From assembly GCA_946618265.1 (NCBI GenBank), contig CAMOLA010000040.1, forward strand, positions 1-18,520: a stretch of DNA of 18,520 bases. Direction: 5' to 3'. The stretch comes from an uncultured Eggerthellaceae bacterium (lineage in GTDB: Bacteria > Actinomycetota > Coriobacteriia > Coriobacteriales > Eggerthellaceae). Within the stretch, counting starts at the first letter, position 1. Every line of letters starts with the position of its first letter. This document shows, piece by piece, positions 6,748 to 14,395 of this stretch. The notes below the pieces were generated by a model. The model did not search any database and was not told the origin of the DNA. It was given only the letters and a program-made list of their open reading frames with translations. Position numbers and translations under genes: made by a program.

Positions 6748-9700
6748 TTACTCCGAATGCTCGAGAGCGCGCTCGAGCTTCTGGCTTATGACCTTCGTCA
6801 CGCCGTCGGCCTGCATGGAAACGCCGAACAGAACATCGGCCATTTCCATCGTACGACGTTGATGCGTGATCATGATGAGTTGCGTGTCATTCCTCAGCGA
6901 ATTGATATAAGCGGAAAGCCGCCTGAGGTTCGTGTCATCGAGCGCCGCCTCGACCTCGTCGAGGATGTAGAACGGCGTCGCGCGCGTCTTGTACACCGCG
7001 AACAGCAGCGCGAGCGCCGTCAGCGATTTCTCGCCGCCGCTCATGAGCATCATCTTGGTGAGACGCTTCCCGCGCGGCTGCGCCGTGACCTCGACGCCCG
7101 TGTTGTCGATATCGTCGGGATCCTCGAGCGTCAAATGCGCCGATCCGCCCGGGAACAAGAGCGAGAAGATCTCGTTGAAATTGGCGTTGACCTCTTCGAA
7201 CGTGTTGACGAAATCGTCCTTCATGCGCGCGTCGATCACCTTGACGATGCGGTTGAGCGACCTGCGCGCCGCCTCCATGTCCGCCAATTGCCCTGCAAGG
7301 TAATCGTAGCGCTGCTTTACTTCTTGGTACTCCTCGGCCGCATCGGGGTTGATGGCGCCCATATTCTTGATGCGCCGCTCGAGCTTGAACGCCTCGTCCT
7401 CGGTCTGTTGACGGTCTTCGAGCTGGGGCAGCAGCTGCGCATGGTCGAGCGGAACGCCGAGGTCCTTGACGATGGCGTTGACGGCGGCCTCGACCTTCAT
7501 CTCGAGCCGGCCCTTGTCGACCCGGATCTGGGCCATGCGGGCGCTCGTCTCGTCGTAGGCGTCATGGGCGCGCCGCGCGTCATCCCGCGCCGCGGCCGCG
7601 CTCTCGTGCACGCTAGTCGTGCTGTCCTCCGACGCCTTCAGCGCATCGTCGAGGACGCGCGTGTGGCGCGAGAGGTTTTCCGCTACGACGGCGAACAGGG
7701 ACAAGAGCTCTTCGCCACGACGTATGGCGACGTCCTTGATGACCGTGGACCTGCGGCTCTCGTCGGCTTCGGCGTCGATCGTCTCGATGTCGCGCTCGCG
7801 TGCTATCACGATGCGCTCGTTGTAGGTCTTGCGTTCGTTGAGCTTTGCGGCCGTGAGCTTCGCCTCGGTGAGCCTCTCGGACGTCCGTCCGGCTTCGCGA
7901 CGCAGCGGCGCCACTTCGTCTGATTTTTCGGCGCGTTCCGCAATGAAAGCTTCGCGCTGTTGGGTGAGCTCCTCGATCCGGGTCACGAGCTCGTCCATGT
8001 CCGGCTGCAAACCGTCGACTTTCTCGCTCGCCTCGGCGGCCCGCAGCTCGATCTGCTCGGCCTCTTTCTTAACCTCGCCGAGCCGCTGCTCGCATCGCTT
8101 CAGTTCGGCTTGCGCCGCGTCGAACGCGCCCTGCACGTTTGCGAGCTCCCTGCTGAGCCGCAAACTCTCGGCCTGAACGTCATGGCAGGAGGACTCGGCA
8201 TCCGCAACGCGCTTGTCGGCGGCCTCGCTCGCATCGCGCAAGCGCCCGAGCTCGTCCTTCAGGTCGCTCAGGCGGCGCTCTTGGGCGATTACGCCCTCGA
8301 CCTCGCCATCCACGACTCCGTACACGCGAACGACGCCCGAAGGCCATATCGCGCATCCATCGGGCGATACGAACCGCAGCGCGTCCGAGCACGCTGCATG
8401 GGCCGCAAACGCAGCAGCGCGGTCCTCGCAAACGACCACGTCGCCGAGCAACGCCTCGACCACCGGCGCCATCTCGTCCGAATACTCGAGCTCGTCGACG
8501 AGCGCTCGGCCCTCGCTTCTGCCCCGGCTGATGACGCGGCTCGCATGGCCCGCGCTCCTGTTCGACTTCATTACGAGCGAGACGTCGCCTGGGAGCGCGC
8601 CCCGGACGAGCGCGTCTGCGATCTCGCGGGCACTGGCGGCGTCTTCTACCGCGAGCATGGAAAGGTCGTCGCCGAGCAGGTTCTCGACGAGCGCCTCGAG
8701 GCTTTTTGAAACCTTGAACGCCTTGGACAGCGACACGACGCCGCCCGGGAACTGGTCGGAATGGTCGATCACCCAGCGCAGGGCGGGATCGCGCATGCTG
8801 CTCGCAAGCTGCGCCTGCTCAATCGCCTTGATTTCCGATTCGGTGACGCGGACGGCCTCATGCACGCCGTCGCGCTCGGCTCGGGCAGCGTCGCGCTGCT
8901 CGAAGCACTCGACGAGCCGCTTCTGAGCGTCGGCCTCGTTGGCTTTCACAGTCGAGAGCGTCTCGGATGATTGTACGAACACTTGTTCTGCATCGCTGAA
9001 TGCCTGCTGCGTCTTATCGAGCTCGTGGCCGAGCTCTTCCCTGCGCGCTTCGACGAGCTTCACTTGGGCCATGTTGCTGGCAAGGGCGTCTTGCAGCGTC
9101 GATTGGCGCCGCTTCGCGGCATCGAGCTCGTTTTCGCACGTTCGGATGGACACGTCGAGGTCGACGATCTTCTCCTCGATTGCGCGCCGCTTCTTGCTGA
9201 TGTCCGCGCGCGACGTCGCAAGCGACTCGACGTTGGCATCGGCGATGGAGACGCGGCTCTCGATATCTGCCAGTTGGGCCTTCGCGACCTCGAGCTCTTC
9301 GATTGCCAACTGCCTGCGCGCCTGCAGCCCATCGAGCGATGCCTTGGAATCCGCCTGCGCGGCGATGGCGGCCCTCCGCCTCTCGCGCAGGAGCATCTCG
9401 GCGCTATCGAGCCTTTCGCTCAGGCTCGCCGCCCGACGTTGTCGTTTCGCGAGCTCGCCTGCATCTTGGGATTCGCGGCGAATCAGGTCCTGGTAGTCGT
9501 TGACCTTCTGCTCGGCTTCCGTCACCAGGACGCGCTTCTGCTCGACCTCTTCGGCGACGTTCTTCTCGTCGGCAAGGACCTTGTCCCACTCGACCTGCAG
9601 CGACCGCAGGTCATCGACGGCAAGCGCGAGACGCACCTCCGACAGCTCGCTCGACGCCTTCTTGTGCGCTTCGGCCCGCTTCGCCTTGCGCTCGAGCGGC

Positions 9701-10308
9701 CCCATCTGGCGCTCGATTTCCGCGACGACGTCGCGCACCCTGTCGAGATGCGCGTCCATCTGGGCGATCTTGCGCGCTGATTTCTCCTTGCGCTGCTTGT
9801 GCTTGAGGACGCCGGCCGCTTCCTCGATGAGCGCCCTGCGATCTTCGGGCCGCGACTGCAGAATGGAATCGAGGCTACCCTGGGAGATGATGGAATGAGT
9901 GCCCGTGCCGAGACCGGTATCGTGAAGGATGTCGAGAACGTCCAATCGCCTGGATACGACGCCGTTGACGAGGTATTCGGACTCGCCCGACCGGTACATC
10001 CTGCGCGTGATCACGACCTCGTCGAACTCGACCGGTAGCGTTTTGTCGGAATTATCCAATACGAGGTCGACTTCGGCCACGGAAACCGCCTTGCGCGCCG
10101 CAGAGCCCGAAAAGATGATGTCTTCCATGGCCTGGCCGCGCAAGTTCTTCGCGGAGCGTTCGCCGAGCACCCAGAGCACGGCGTCCGATATGTTGGACTT
10201 GCCCGAACCGTTCGGCCCGACGATGGCGGTTATGCCGGGCTCGAGCGCCAGGACGCTTCTGTCGGCAAACGACTTGAATCCTTTGAGAACGAGGGACTTC
10301 AGGTACAC
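6748..10308 (-). CDS. smc: Chromosome segregation protein SMC
   Basis: SMC is the ATPase of the condensin complex (with ScpA and ScpB, not in this window) that extrudes and organises chromosomal loops. The 1186 residues match the usual bacterial size. The N-terminal head has Walker A GPNGSGKS (31-38), followed by a coiled coil (about 170-500), a hinge (about 520-665), a returning coiled coil, and a C-terminal head with the ABC signature LMSGGEK (about 1088-1094) and Walker B FYILDE (about 1113-1118). The start is GTG, 8 nt after the rnc stop with only a weak AGG ribosome site, so translation may be coupled to rnc. The mutM/fpg gene found between rnc and smc in mycobacteria is absent. Long antisense open frames here are codon-bias shadows. 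Confidence 0.98.
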   Translation of the reverse strand: MYLKSLVLKGFKSFADRSVLALEPGITAIVGPNGSGKSNISDAVLWVLGERSAKNLRGQAMEDIIFSGSAARKAVSVAEVDLVLDNSDKTLPVEFDEVVITRRMYRSGESEYLVNGVVSRRLDVLDILHDTGLGTGTHSIISQGSLDSILQSRPEDRRALIEEAAGVLKHKQRKEKSARKIAQMDAHLDRVRDVVAEIERQMGPLERKAKRAEAHKKASSELSEVRLALAVDDLRSLQVEWDKVLADEKNVAEEVEQKRVLVTEAEQKVNDYQDLIRRESQDAGELAKRQRRAASLSERLDSAEMLLRERRRAAIAAQADSKASLDGLQARRQLAIEELEVAKAQLADIESRVSIADANVESLATSRADISKKRRAIEEKIVDLDVSIRTCENELDAAKRRQSTLQDALASNMAQVKLVEARREELGHELDKTQQAFSDAEQVFVQSSETLSTVKANEADAQKRLVECFEQRDAARAERDGVHEAVRVTESEIKAIEQAQLASSMRDPALRWVIDHSDQFPGGVVSLSKAFKVSKSLEALVENLLGDDLSMLAVEDAASAREIADALVRGALPGDVSLVMKSNRSAGHASRVISRGRSEGRALVDELEYSDEMAPVVEALLGDVVVCEDRAAAFAAHAACSDALRFVSPDGCAIWPSGVVRVYGVVDGEVEGVIAQERRLSDLKDELGRLRDASEAADKRVADAESSCHDVQAESLRLSRELANVQGAFDAAQAELKRCEQRLGEVKKEAEQIELRAAEASEKVDGLQPDMDELVTRIEELTQQREAFIAERAEKSDEVAPLRREAGRTSERLTEAKLTAAKLNERKTYNERIVIARERDIETIDAEADESRRSTVIKDVAIRRGEELLSLFAVVAENLSRHTRVLDDALKASEDSTTSVHESAAAARDDARRAHDAYDETSARMAQIRVDKGRLEMKVEAAVNAIVKDLGVPLDHAQLLPQLEDRQQTEDEAFKLERRIKNMGAINPDAAEEYQEVKQRYDYLAGQLADMEAARRSLNRIVKVIDARMKDDFVNTFEEVNANFNEIFSLLFPGGSAHLTLEDPDDIDNTGVEVTAQPRGKRLTKMMLMSGGEKSLTALALLFAVYKTRATPFYILDEVEAALDDTNLRRLSAYINSLRNDTQLIMITHQRRTMEMADVLFGVSMQADGVTKVISQKLERALEHSE

Positions 10309-10316
10309 AGACGAAC

Positions 10317-11261
10317 CTAGCTTTCGTCACTGGGAAGCGAAAGCCGTTGCCGTTTCTGAGCGCGTGCGCGCTCCCTCTGCGCCACCTCGGCGGCGCGCGC
10401 CTGGGCCTTCTCGGCCTTTGCACGCTGTTGCGCCACGACCTTGTCGGCCTTGGCCTGCGCGAGCGCCGTCGCCTTGTCTGCCTTGGCCTGTGCCTGGGCA
10501 ACCGCGCGCTCGCCCTTCTCGTCCTCGGTCAAGCCAAGGCCGAAGAATTCGCCGAGTCGCGCTAGCGTGCTCTTGGCCGCCTGACTCTCGGCCTCTTTCT
10601 TCGTGCGGCCGGTGCCCTGCGCCAATCCCAGATCACCTGCGAACACCTGGGCCACGAACGTGCGGTCATGCGGCGGTCCCTGTGTATCGACAAGCTTGTA
10701 CGTTGGCGTGATGCCGTCTTCCTGGAGTTTCTCCTGGAGGGCGCTCTTGGGGTTTTCGGGCTCGTTGGCGAGCTCGAGCGACATCCTGTCGATGAGCGTG
10801 CGCTCGACGAATCCCCGTGCGACCTCGAGGCCCCCGTCGAGATACAGGGCGGCCACGACGGCTTCGTAGACGTTCTCGAGCGCCGAGTGCAGGCCCCTAC
10901 GGCCCGTTCCCTGCTCGGACGACCCGAACATGATGATATCGGCGAATCCGAGACCCTGCGCGACATCCGACAGGCTGGCGCCCGAAACGAGCGCCACCTT
11001 GATGCGCGTCAAGCCGCCCTCGTCGAGGTCGTGGAACCTGTTGAATGCGATCGAAGCTACGATGGCGCCGAGTATGCTGTCTCCCAGGAACTCGAGCCGC
11101 TCGTACGAGTATTTGACGGAACGACCTTCGTTCGCCGATGGATGCGTTATGGCCGAAAGAAGCAGCTGCTCGTCCCTGAATGTATGGCCGATGATCCGCT
11201 GCGCAGCCTCGTAGTTCTTCCTCTGTTCGTCGTTCAAGGCGAAATCACCCTTTTTCAACAC
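10317..11261 (-). CDS. rnc: Ribonuclease III with an Ala/Lys/Gln-rich C-terminal extension
   Basis: RNase III cuts double-stranded RNA, including rRNA precursors and structured mRNA leaders. The nuclease signature ERLEFLGDSIL is at 54-64 and the second metal-site helix, ENVYEAVVAALYLDGG, at 129-144. The dsRNA-binding domain spans about 170-237. In the metal-site helix, the position of E. coli Asp114 is Asn130, while the essential Glu (E133) is kept. After residue 250 comes an unusual tail of about 60 residues, rich in Ala, Lys, Gln and Arg with a repeated AQAKADK motif, probably helical and basic. The given start is GTG at 11261 with a weak ribosome site. A TTG at 11237 (giving MNDEQRKN...) has an AAGGG at plausible distance and may be the real start. 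Confidence 0.95.
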   Translation of the reverse strand: MLKKGDFALNDEQRKNYEAAQRIIGHTFRDEQLLLSAITHPSANEGRSVKYSYERLEFLGDSILGAIVASIAFNRFHDLDEGGLTRIKVALVSGASLSDVAQGLGFADIIMFGSSEQGTGRRGLHSALENVYEAVVAALYLDGGLEVARGFVERTLIDRMSLELANEPENPKSALQEKLQEDGITPTYKLVDTQGPPHDRTFVAQVFAGDLGLAQGTGRTKKEAESQAAKSTLARLGEFFGLGLTEDEKGERAVAQAQAKADKATALAQAKADKVVAQQRAKAEKAQARAAEVAQRERARAQKRQRLSLPSDES

Positions 11262-11443
11262 CTTGCCGCGAATCAGCGTGACCCAAGCGCAAGCACATCA
11301 CGTGCGCTTCGGTCAAACTATTCGCTCTCCCTCTCTCGCGTTTGCAGTGCCATTGAAGCACCAATACGCATTTGGATTTATTGTAGACGAATTCCGCGCC
11401 CATGAGGCGACATAACTTCCTTTGCGCGATATATTCAGAATCG
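11262..11443 (-). promoter_or_regulatory. rnc leader with hairpin and weak promoter candidate
   Basis: This non-coding stretch lies between the palindromic repeat and rnc. A TACAAT box on the minus strand (11380-11385; 5 of 6 to the -10 consensus) has no good -35 at normal spacing. An inverted repeat at 11285-11309 (AAGCGCA and TGCGCTT arms, with an inner GCAC/GTGC option) would form a hairpin about 25 nt before the rnc start. E. coli RNase III is known to cleave its own leader; a similar loop here is only inferred. Confidence 0.3.
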
Positions 11444-11503
11444 ACAGACCGAAAGGGAGACTCCCTTTCGGTCTGTGACCGTTGGGGAGACTCCCTTTCG
11501 GTC
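11444..11503. repeat. Double-palindrome intergenic element, copy 1 (after plsX)
   Basis: Unit A (11444-11476) is a perfect inverted repeat: the arm acagaccgaaagggag, one central A, then its exact complement. Unit B (11477-11503) is directly adjacent and has 13-nt arms with a 3-bp internal mismatch. In the minus-strand transcript unit B comes first, starting 19 nt after the plsX stop. Neither stem is followed by a U-run. Copies 2 and 3 lie at 13111-13170 and 14396-14454. Confidence 0.85.
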
Positions 11504-11522
11504 CCAAACGTGCGACGCTGCT

Positions 11523-12509
11523 TTATTGCATGGCGGCGGCGATTTCTTCGGTCATGCCAGAACGGACATAGCGGGCACTGGCATGGACTCCGTTCTTGAT
11601 AGCCGTCGCGCTCGAAGAGCCATGTCCGACGATGCATGCGCCCTTGACGCCAAGCAGCGGCGCGCCGCCGGCAACGTCTGGGTCGATGCTATTCTTCAGG
11701 TCCTTCAGTCCGCCCTTGAGCGCGAGCGCAGCGAGCTTGGTGACGGCGGAATACGTCATGATGCTCTTCAGCTCGCCGAACAGCACTTTGGCCGTGCCCT
11801 CAATGGTCTTGAGGCACACGTTGCCCGTGAAGCCGTCGGTCACCACGACGTCGAACGTTCCCGCGAGCACATCGCGGCCTTCGGCGTTGCCCTTGAAGTT
11901 CTCGACCTCGGCCTTGAGCAACGCGTGTGCTTCCTGCGCGAACGTGGAACCTTTTTCCTCTTCCTCGCCGATGTTGAGCAGGCCCACCGTCGGATTGCTG
12001 ACGCCGACGATCTTTTCGGCGTAGAGGCTGGCCATCTTGGCGAACTGTACGAGATATTCCGGCTTGCAATCCGCATTGGCTCCCACGTCGCAAAGCACGA
12101 CTGGCTTGGCAGGCGACGGCACCTGCGTCGCGAGCGCCGGACGCGCCACGCCCTTCACGCGGCCCATGACGAGCGTTCCCGCAGCCAGGCAGGCACCTGT
12201 GGAACCCGCGGAGAAGAAGCCGTCGGCTTCGCCCTCCTTCACCAACCGGCACCCGACGACGATCGAGGAATCCTTCTTCTTGCGCACCGCGTTGGCAGGA
12301 TGCTCGGCCATGCCGATTTCCTGCGTCGTGCAACGCGCCGTACAGCGCTCGTGCGCAGCCGCAAACGGCTCGACGACCTCAGCGGGACCACACAGGACGA
12401 CCGACAGGTCGCTGTCTTCGATGAGCGCGGCTTCTACGCCTTCGAGCACGACGCCGGGCGCATTGTCGCCGCCGAGCGCGTCTACTGCAATCATTACCTT
12501 GTCAGACAT
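11523..12509 (-). CDS. plsX: Phosphate acyltransferase PlsX
   Basis: PlsX is a peripheral membrane enzyme that converts acyl-ACP to acyl-phosphate, the donor used by PlsY in phosphatidic acid synthesis. The 328-residue protein carries the family motifs DALGGDNAP (10-18), GFFSAGSTGA, the GEEEEKG stretch, and a GGLKDLKNSIDPDVAGGAPLLG segment near the C-terminus. The ATG at 12509 follows a good ribosome site (AAGGG, 8 nt spacing). In many bacteria rpmF-plsX is an operon, but here a strong terminator separates rpmF from plsX, so plsX probably has its own promoter in 12510-12724. The acpP gene often found between plsX and rnc is missing; the palindromic repeat lies there instead. Confidence 0.97.
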   Translation of the reverse strand: MSDKVMIAVDALGGDNAPGVVLEGVEAALIEDSDLSVVLCGPAEVVEPFAAAHERCTARCTTQEIGMAEHPANAVRKKKDSSIVVGCRLVKEGEADGFFSAGSTGACLAAGTLVMGRVKGVARPALATQVPSPAKPVVLCDVGANADCKPEYLVQFAKMASLYAEKIVGVSNPTVGLLNIGEEEEKGSTFAQEAHALLKAEVENFKGNAEGRDVLAGTFDVVVTDGFTGNVCLKTIEGTAKVLFGELKSIMTYSAVTKLAALALKGGLKDLKNSIDPDVAGGAPLLGVKGACIVGHGSSSATAIKNGVHASARYVRSGMTEEIAAAMQ

Positions 12510-12724
12510 TCTGAATCCCTTCTCATCCGCCTTTTTCGCGAGCCGCCGTTACCGTCTCACACTTTGCCCGTTAAGCACGTCCGCCCTGTTGCACCGAATG
12601 CCGAAAGGCATCTGCACGAACCCTCGAACGGGATAGACGATTGCGCGACAATCCTTCGCCTTCGGCTCAGGTCGCACCAAACCTTCCCGCGCTCTTCTGC
12701 GAAAAATCGAGCCATATACAACAT
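12510..12724 (-). promoter_or_regulatory. plsX leader region
   Basis: About 215 bp between the rpmF terminator and plsX hold no gene I can support. The region should contain the plsX promoter, because the preceding terminator is strong, but I found no clear -35/-10 pair. Small stem-loops are possible, for example ATGCC-GAAA-GGCAT at 12598-12611 (GAAA loop on the plus strand). Confidence 0.3.
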
Positions 12725-12753
12725 CAAAAAGCCTCCCGCTTGAGCGGAAGGCT
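12725..12753 (-). terminator. Intrinsic terminator of rpmF
   Basis: In the minus-strand transcript AGCCUUCCGCU pairs with AGCGGGAGGCU (11 bp, one U-G pair) across a 2-nt loop and is followed directly by a U-run. The stem starts 24 nt after the rpmF stop. This is the clearest intrinsic terminator in the window, and it separates rpmF from plsX. Confidence 0.85.
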
Positions 12754-12777
12754 CTTAGAGAATGCTTTGTCGCGAAC

Positions 12778-12957
12778 CTATTCGGTCTCGATGACTTCGC
12801 GATTCTTGTAGTAGCCGCAATTGGGGCAAACACGGTGCGGGAGCTTGACCTCGCCACACTGCGGACACACGCTGCGAGCAGGTGCGTCGATGCGGTCATG
12901 GCTGCTGCGGCGAGTATGGGTGCGGATACGGCCCATGCGTTGTTTAGGTACTGCCAT
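12778..12957 (-). CDS. rpmF: 50S ribosomal protein L32 (zinc-binding form)
   Basis: This 59-residue protein begins MAVPKQRMGRIRTHTRRS, the hallmark L32 N-terminus, and carries two CxxC pairs (C31/C34 and C44/C47) that form the zinc ribbon of the Zn-dependent paralogue type. L32 is a structural component of the large ribosomal subunit near the peptidyl transferase centre. The ATG has a strong AAGGAG ribosome site. yceD lies upstream, as in many bacteria, but here a palindromic repeat and a candidate promoter lie between them, and an intrinsic terminator follows. L32 may therefore be transcribed as a single-gene unit. Confidence 0.97.
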   Translation of the reverse strand: MAVPKQRMGRIRTHTRRSSHDRIDAPARSVCPQCGEVKLPHRVCPNCGYYKNREVIETE

Positions 12958-13025
12958 CTCTGTCTCCTTCTATATGCGCTTCGTATCGCGGTACGGTGTC
13001 ATTCGTAGTAAACACGCAAAACGGT

Positions 13026-13054
13026 ATAGTAGCAAAACCACATCATCTATGCAA
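13026..13054 (-). promoter_or_regulatory. Candidate rpmF promoter (extended -10)
   Basis: On the minus strand TTGCAT (13049-13054) and TACTAT (13026-13031) are separated by exactly 17 bp, and TGC precedes the -10 box to give an extended -10. Transcription would start near 13019, leaving a leader of about 60 nt before rpmF. The individual boxes are only partial matches. Confidence 0.45.
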
Positions 13055-13110
13055 GAAATCGCGCTAGCATCACTATATCTTCGCAGTTTTCACGCGCGTA
13101 TCCATTGGGA

Positions 13111-13170
13111 ACGGACCGAAAGGGAGACTCCCTTTCGGTCCGTGACCGTTGGGGAGACTCCCCTTTGGTC
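13111..13170. repeat. Double-palindrome intergenic element, copy 2 (after yceD)
   Basis: Unit A (13111-13143) is a perfect inverted repeat with the arm acggaccgaaagggag and a single central A. Unit B (13144-13170) has 13-nt arms with a 3-bp internal mismatch. Compared with copy 1, the third base pair of the unit A stem is changed from A-T to G-C on both sides, so pairing is preserved. The element ends 3 nt from the yceD stop codon. Confidence 0.85.
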
Positions 13171-13173
13171 CAT

Positions 13174-13737
13174 CTAATCGAACTTGAAATCGGCAAGGGC
13201 CGAGAACGGGTTGGCAGCGCGCTCGAATTCCTCCAAATCGGCATCGGCACCGCACTCGCATGCTCCCTCGTTGAGATTGGCACCGCACGTCGGGCACAGG
13301 CCCGCGCAATCTTCCCTGCACAGAGGCATGACCGGCGCATCGACCATGAGCGCGGCCTCGAGGAGCGGGAGCAGGTCGATGATATGGTCGGCCGGCAGCT
13401 GGTCGAATTCGTCCTCGCCGAGCTCTTCCTCGTCGTCGCCATCGCGCGGATCCGCGTCGCCCCCGATTATGAAGTAGCCCTCGATATCGCCCGAAAACTC
13501 TCGTTCGACGTCCTCCAAGCACCGCGAGCATGCACACGACGCCTTGCCGGTGACCGTGCCGGCCACCAGGAGCGCCGAGCCAGTATTGGTCAAATCAACC
13601 GCCCAGCTCACCGGATCGGCGAACAGGTAATCGTCAGGGCCGACCTCCAATGTCCCGAGCTCGTATTCGCCGTCAAAATGAGAGCTCTCCGCCAATGCGA
13701 AGAGCTCGGACGGAACCTTTATGGGAATGGCCGCCAT
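13174..13737 (-). CDS. yceD: YceD/DUF177 family protein
   Basis: DUF177 proteins are encoded beside rpmF in many bacteria and chloroplast lineages and are linked to large-subunit rRNA accumulation; the mechanism is not settled. The 187-residue protein has a CxCxxC group (C68, C70, C73) in the core and a C-terminal cluster (C140, C144, C148, C151, then C160 and C162) around the CREDCAGLCPTCGANLN segment, a family hallmark. An acidic Asp/Glu insertion lies at about 94-112. I chose the ATG at 13737, 2 nt after the upstream stop, over a TTG at 13779 that would overlap the preceding gene; neither has a strong ribosome site, so coupling is likely. The downstream L32 is also a CxxC zinc protein. Confidence 0.9.
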   Translation of the reverse strand: MAAIPIKVPSELFALAESSHFDGEYELGTLEVGPDDYLFADPVSWAVDLTNTGSALLVAGTVTGKASCACSRCLEDVEREFSGDIEGYFIIGGDADPRDGDDEEELGEDEFDQLPADHIIDLLPLLEAALMVDAPVMPLCREDCAGLCPTCGANLNEGACECGADADLEEFERAANPFSALADFKFD

Positions 13738-13739
13738 CG

Positions 13740-14213
13740 TTAATGACCCATGGTCGTCGCGTTCAGGCGATCGCGACAACGACGGACATTGTTGAGCAGC
13801 GTGTCGAGGCTCTGCTCTACGTGGCCGAACACCTCGTCCGCGTAGTCCTCGGCGCCGGCGCGCGTCTGTCGCTCGAGCTCGCGTGCGTCAGCCAGGATCT
13901 GATCGGCCTGCTGCTGCGAGATGCGCACGATTTCCTGCTCGCTCGCAATGGTCATCGCCTGCGAACGCGCGTCCTCGACCATGCGGTTGGCCTCGGCGTC
14001 TGCGTCGTCGAGTAGTCCCTGGCGCTCGCGCACGATCTGGCGAGCCTGCGAGAACTCACTCGGGAACGTGTCGCGAATCTCGTCCATGATCTCGAAAGCC
14101 GCCGCAATGTCGACCTGGCGCAAATTCGAGTTTCTGCCAAACCCTACGGGCTTTGAATCTTCCAGCAAATCGGAAAGCTCGTCGAGCAATCCCAGAACTC
14201 CCGTTTCGTCCAT
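13740..14213 (-). CDS. SepIVA/DivIVA-like coiled-coil protein
   Basis: The 157-residue protein has a short N-terminal region (MDETGVLGLLDELSDLLED), a linker, a motif resembling the ELxDDIxxAxPxEx(I/L)xxA segment of SepIVA-type proteins (about 35-60), and a long coiled coil with repeated ADA/AEA/DAR heptads (about 60-130). Mycobacterial SepIVA (Rv2927c), a DivIVA-domain protein needed for division and polar growth, also sits directly beside yceD and rnc, which supports homology. Such proteins are often misnamed ATP synthase subunit B. The ATG at 14213 is preferred over 14246 because it has a clear AAGGA ribosome site. It is the first gene behind the promoter at 14278-14306 and abuts yceD by 2 nt. 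A division role is inferred. Confidence 0.8.
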   Translation of the reverse strand: MDETGVLGLLDELSDLLEDSKPVGFGRNSNLRQVDIAAAFEIMDEIRDTFPSEFSQARQIVRERQGLLDDADAEANRMVEDARSQAMTIASEQEIVRISQQQADQILADARELERQTRAGAEDYADEVFGHVEQSLDTLLNNVRRCRDRLNATTMGH

Positions 14214-14277
14214 GTTGATCCTTCCGTTCTTGCGCCAAATCGGCATCGATACCGTGTAAGCAGCTATAACTTACAAG

Positions 14278-14306
14278 ATTCTAACAGTTTTGCGCCAGCT
14301 ACACAA
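14278..14306 (-). promoter_or_regulatory. Promoter for the sepIVA-like/yceD unit
   Basis: On the minus strand TTGTGT (14301-14306) and TAGAAT (14278-14283) are 17 bp apart. TGT precedes the -10 box, giving an extended -10. The -10 differs from consensus at one base. The predicted start near 14271 leaves about 57 nt before the ATG at 14213. Confidence 0.55.
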
Positions 14307-14395
14307 ATCCCTAGATGAAACACCGGCACCTTGACTGACGCTTCATGCCTCTATGCACAGCGCGACGTACATCACATGCGTCCTTACGCACATTG

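Noticed and set aside
4258..7923. Long plus-strand open frames opposite ffh, ftsY and smc (for example 4258-5700, 4337-5779, 6715-7923)
   Set aside because: They are antisense to highly conserved genes, have low-complexity Arg/Ala/Ser or Leu/Asp/His-rich compositions typical of GC-rich shadow frames, and show no recognisable domains.
11245..11637. Small frames running through the palindromic elements, with recurring KGSLPFG/ESPFRS-like peptides
   Set aside because: The recurring peptides come from the repeated DNA element read in different frames; they are not conserved proteins.
12549..12899. Minus-strand 116-codon frame across the plsX leader and rpmF
   Set aside because: It is out of frame with rpmF, crosses the rpmF terminator and has no recognisable domain.
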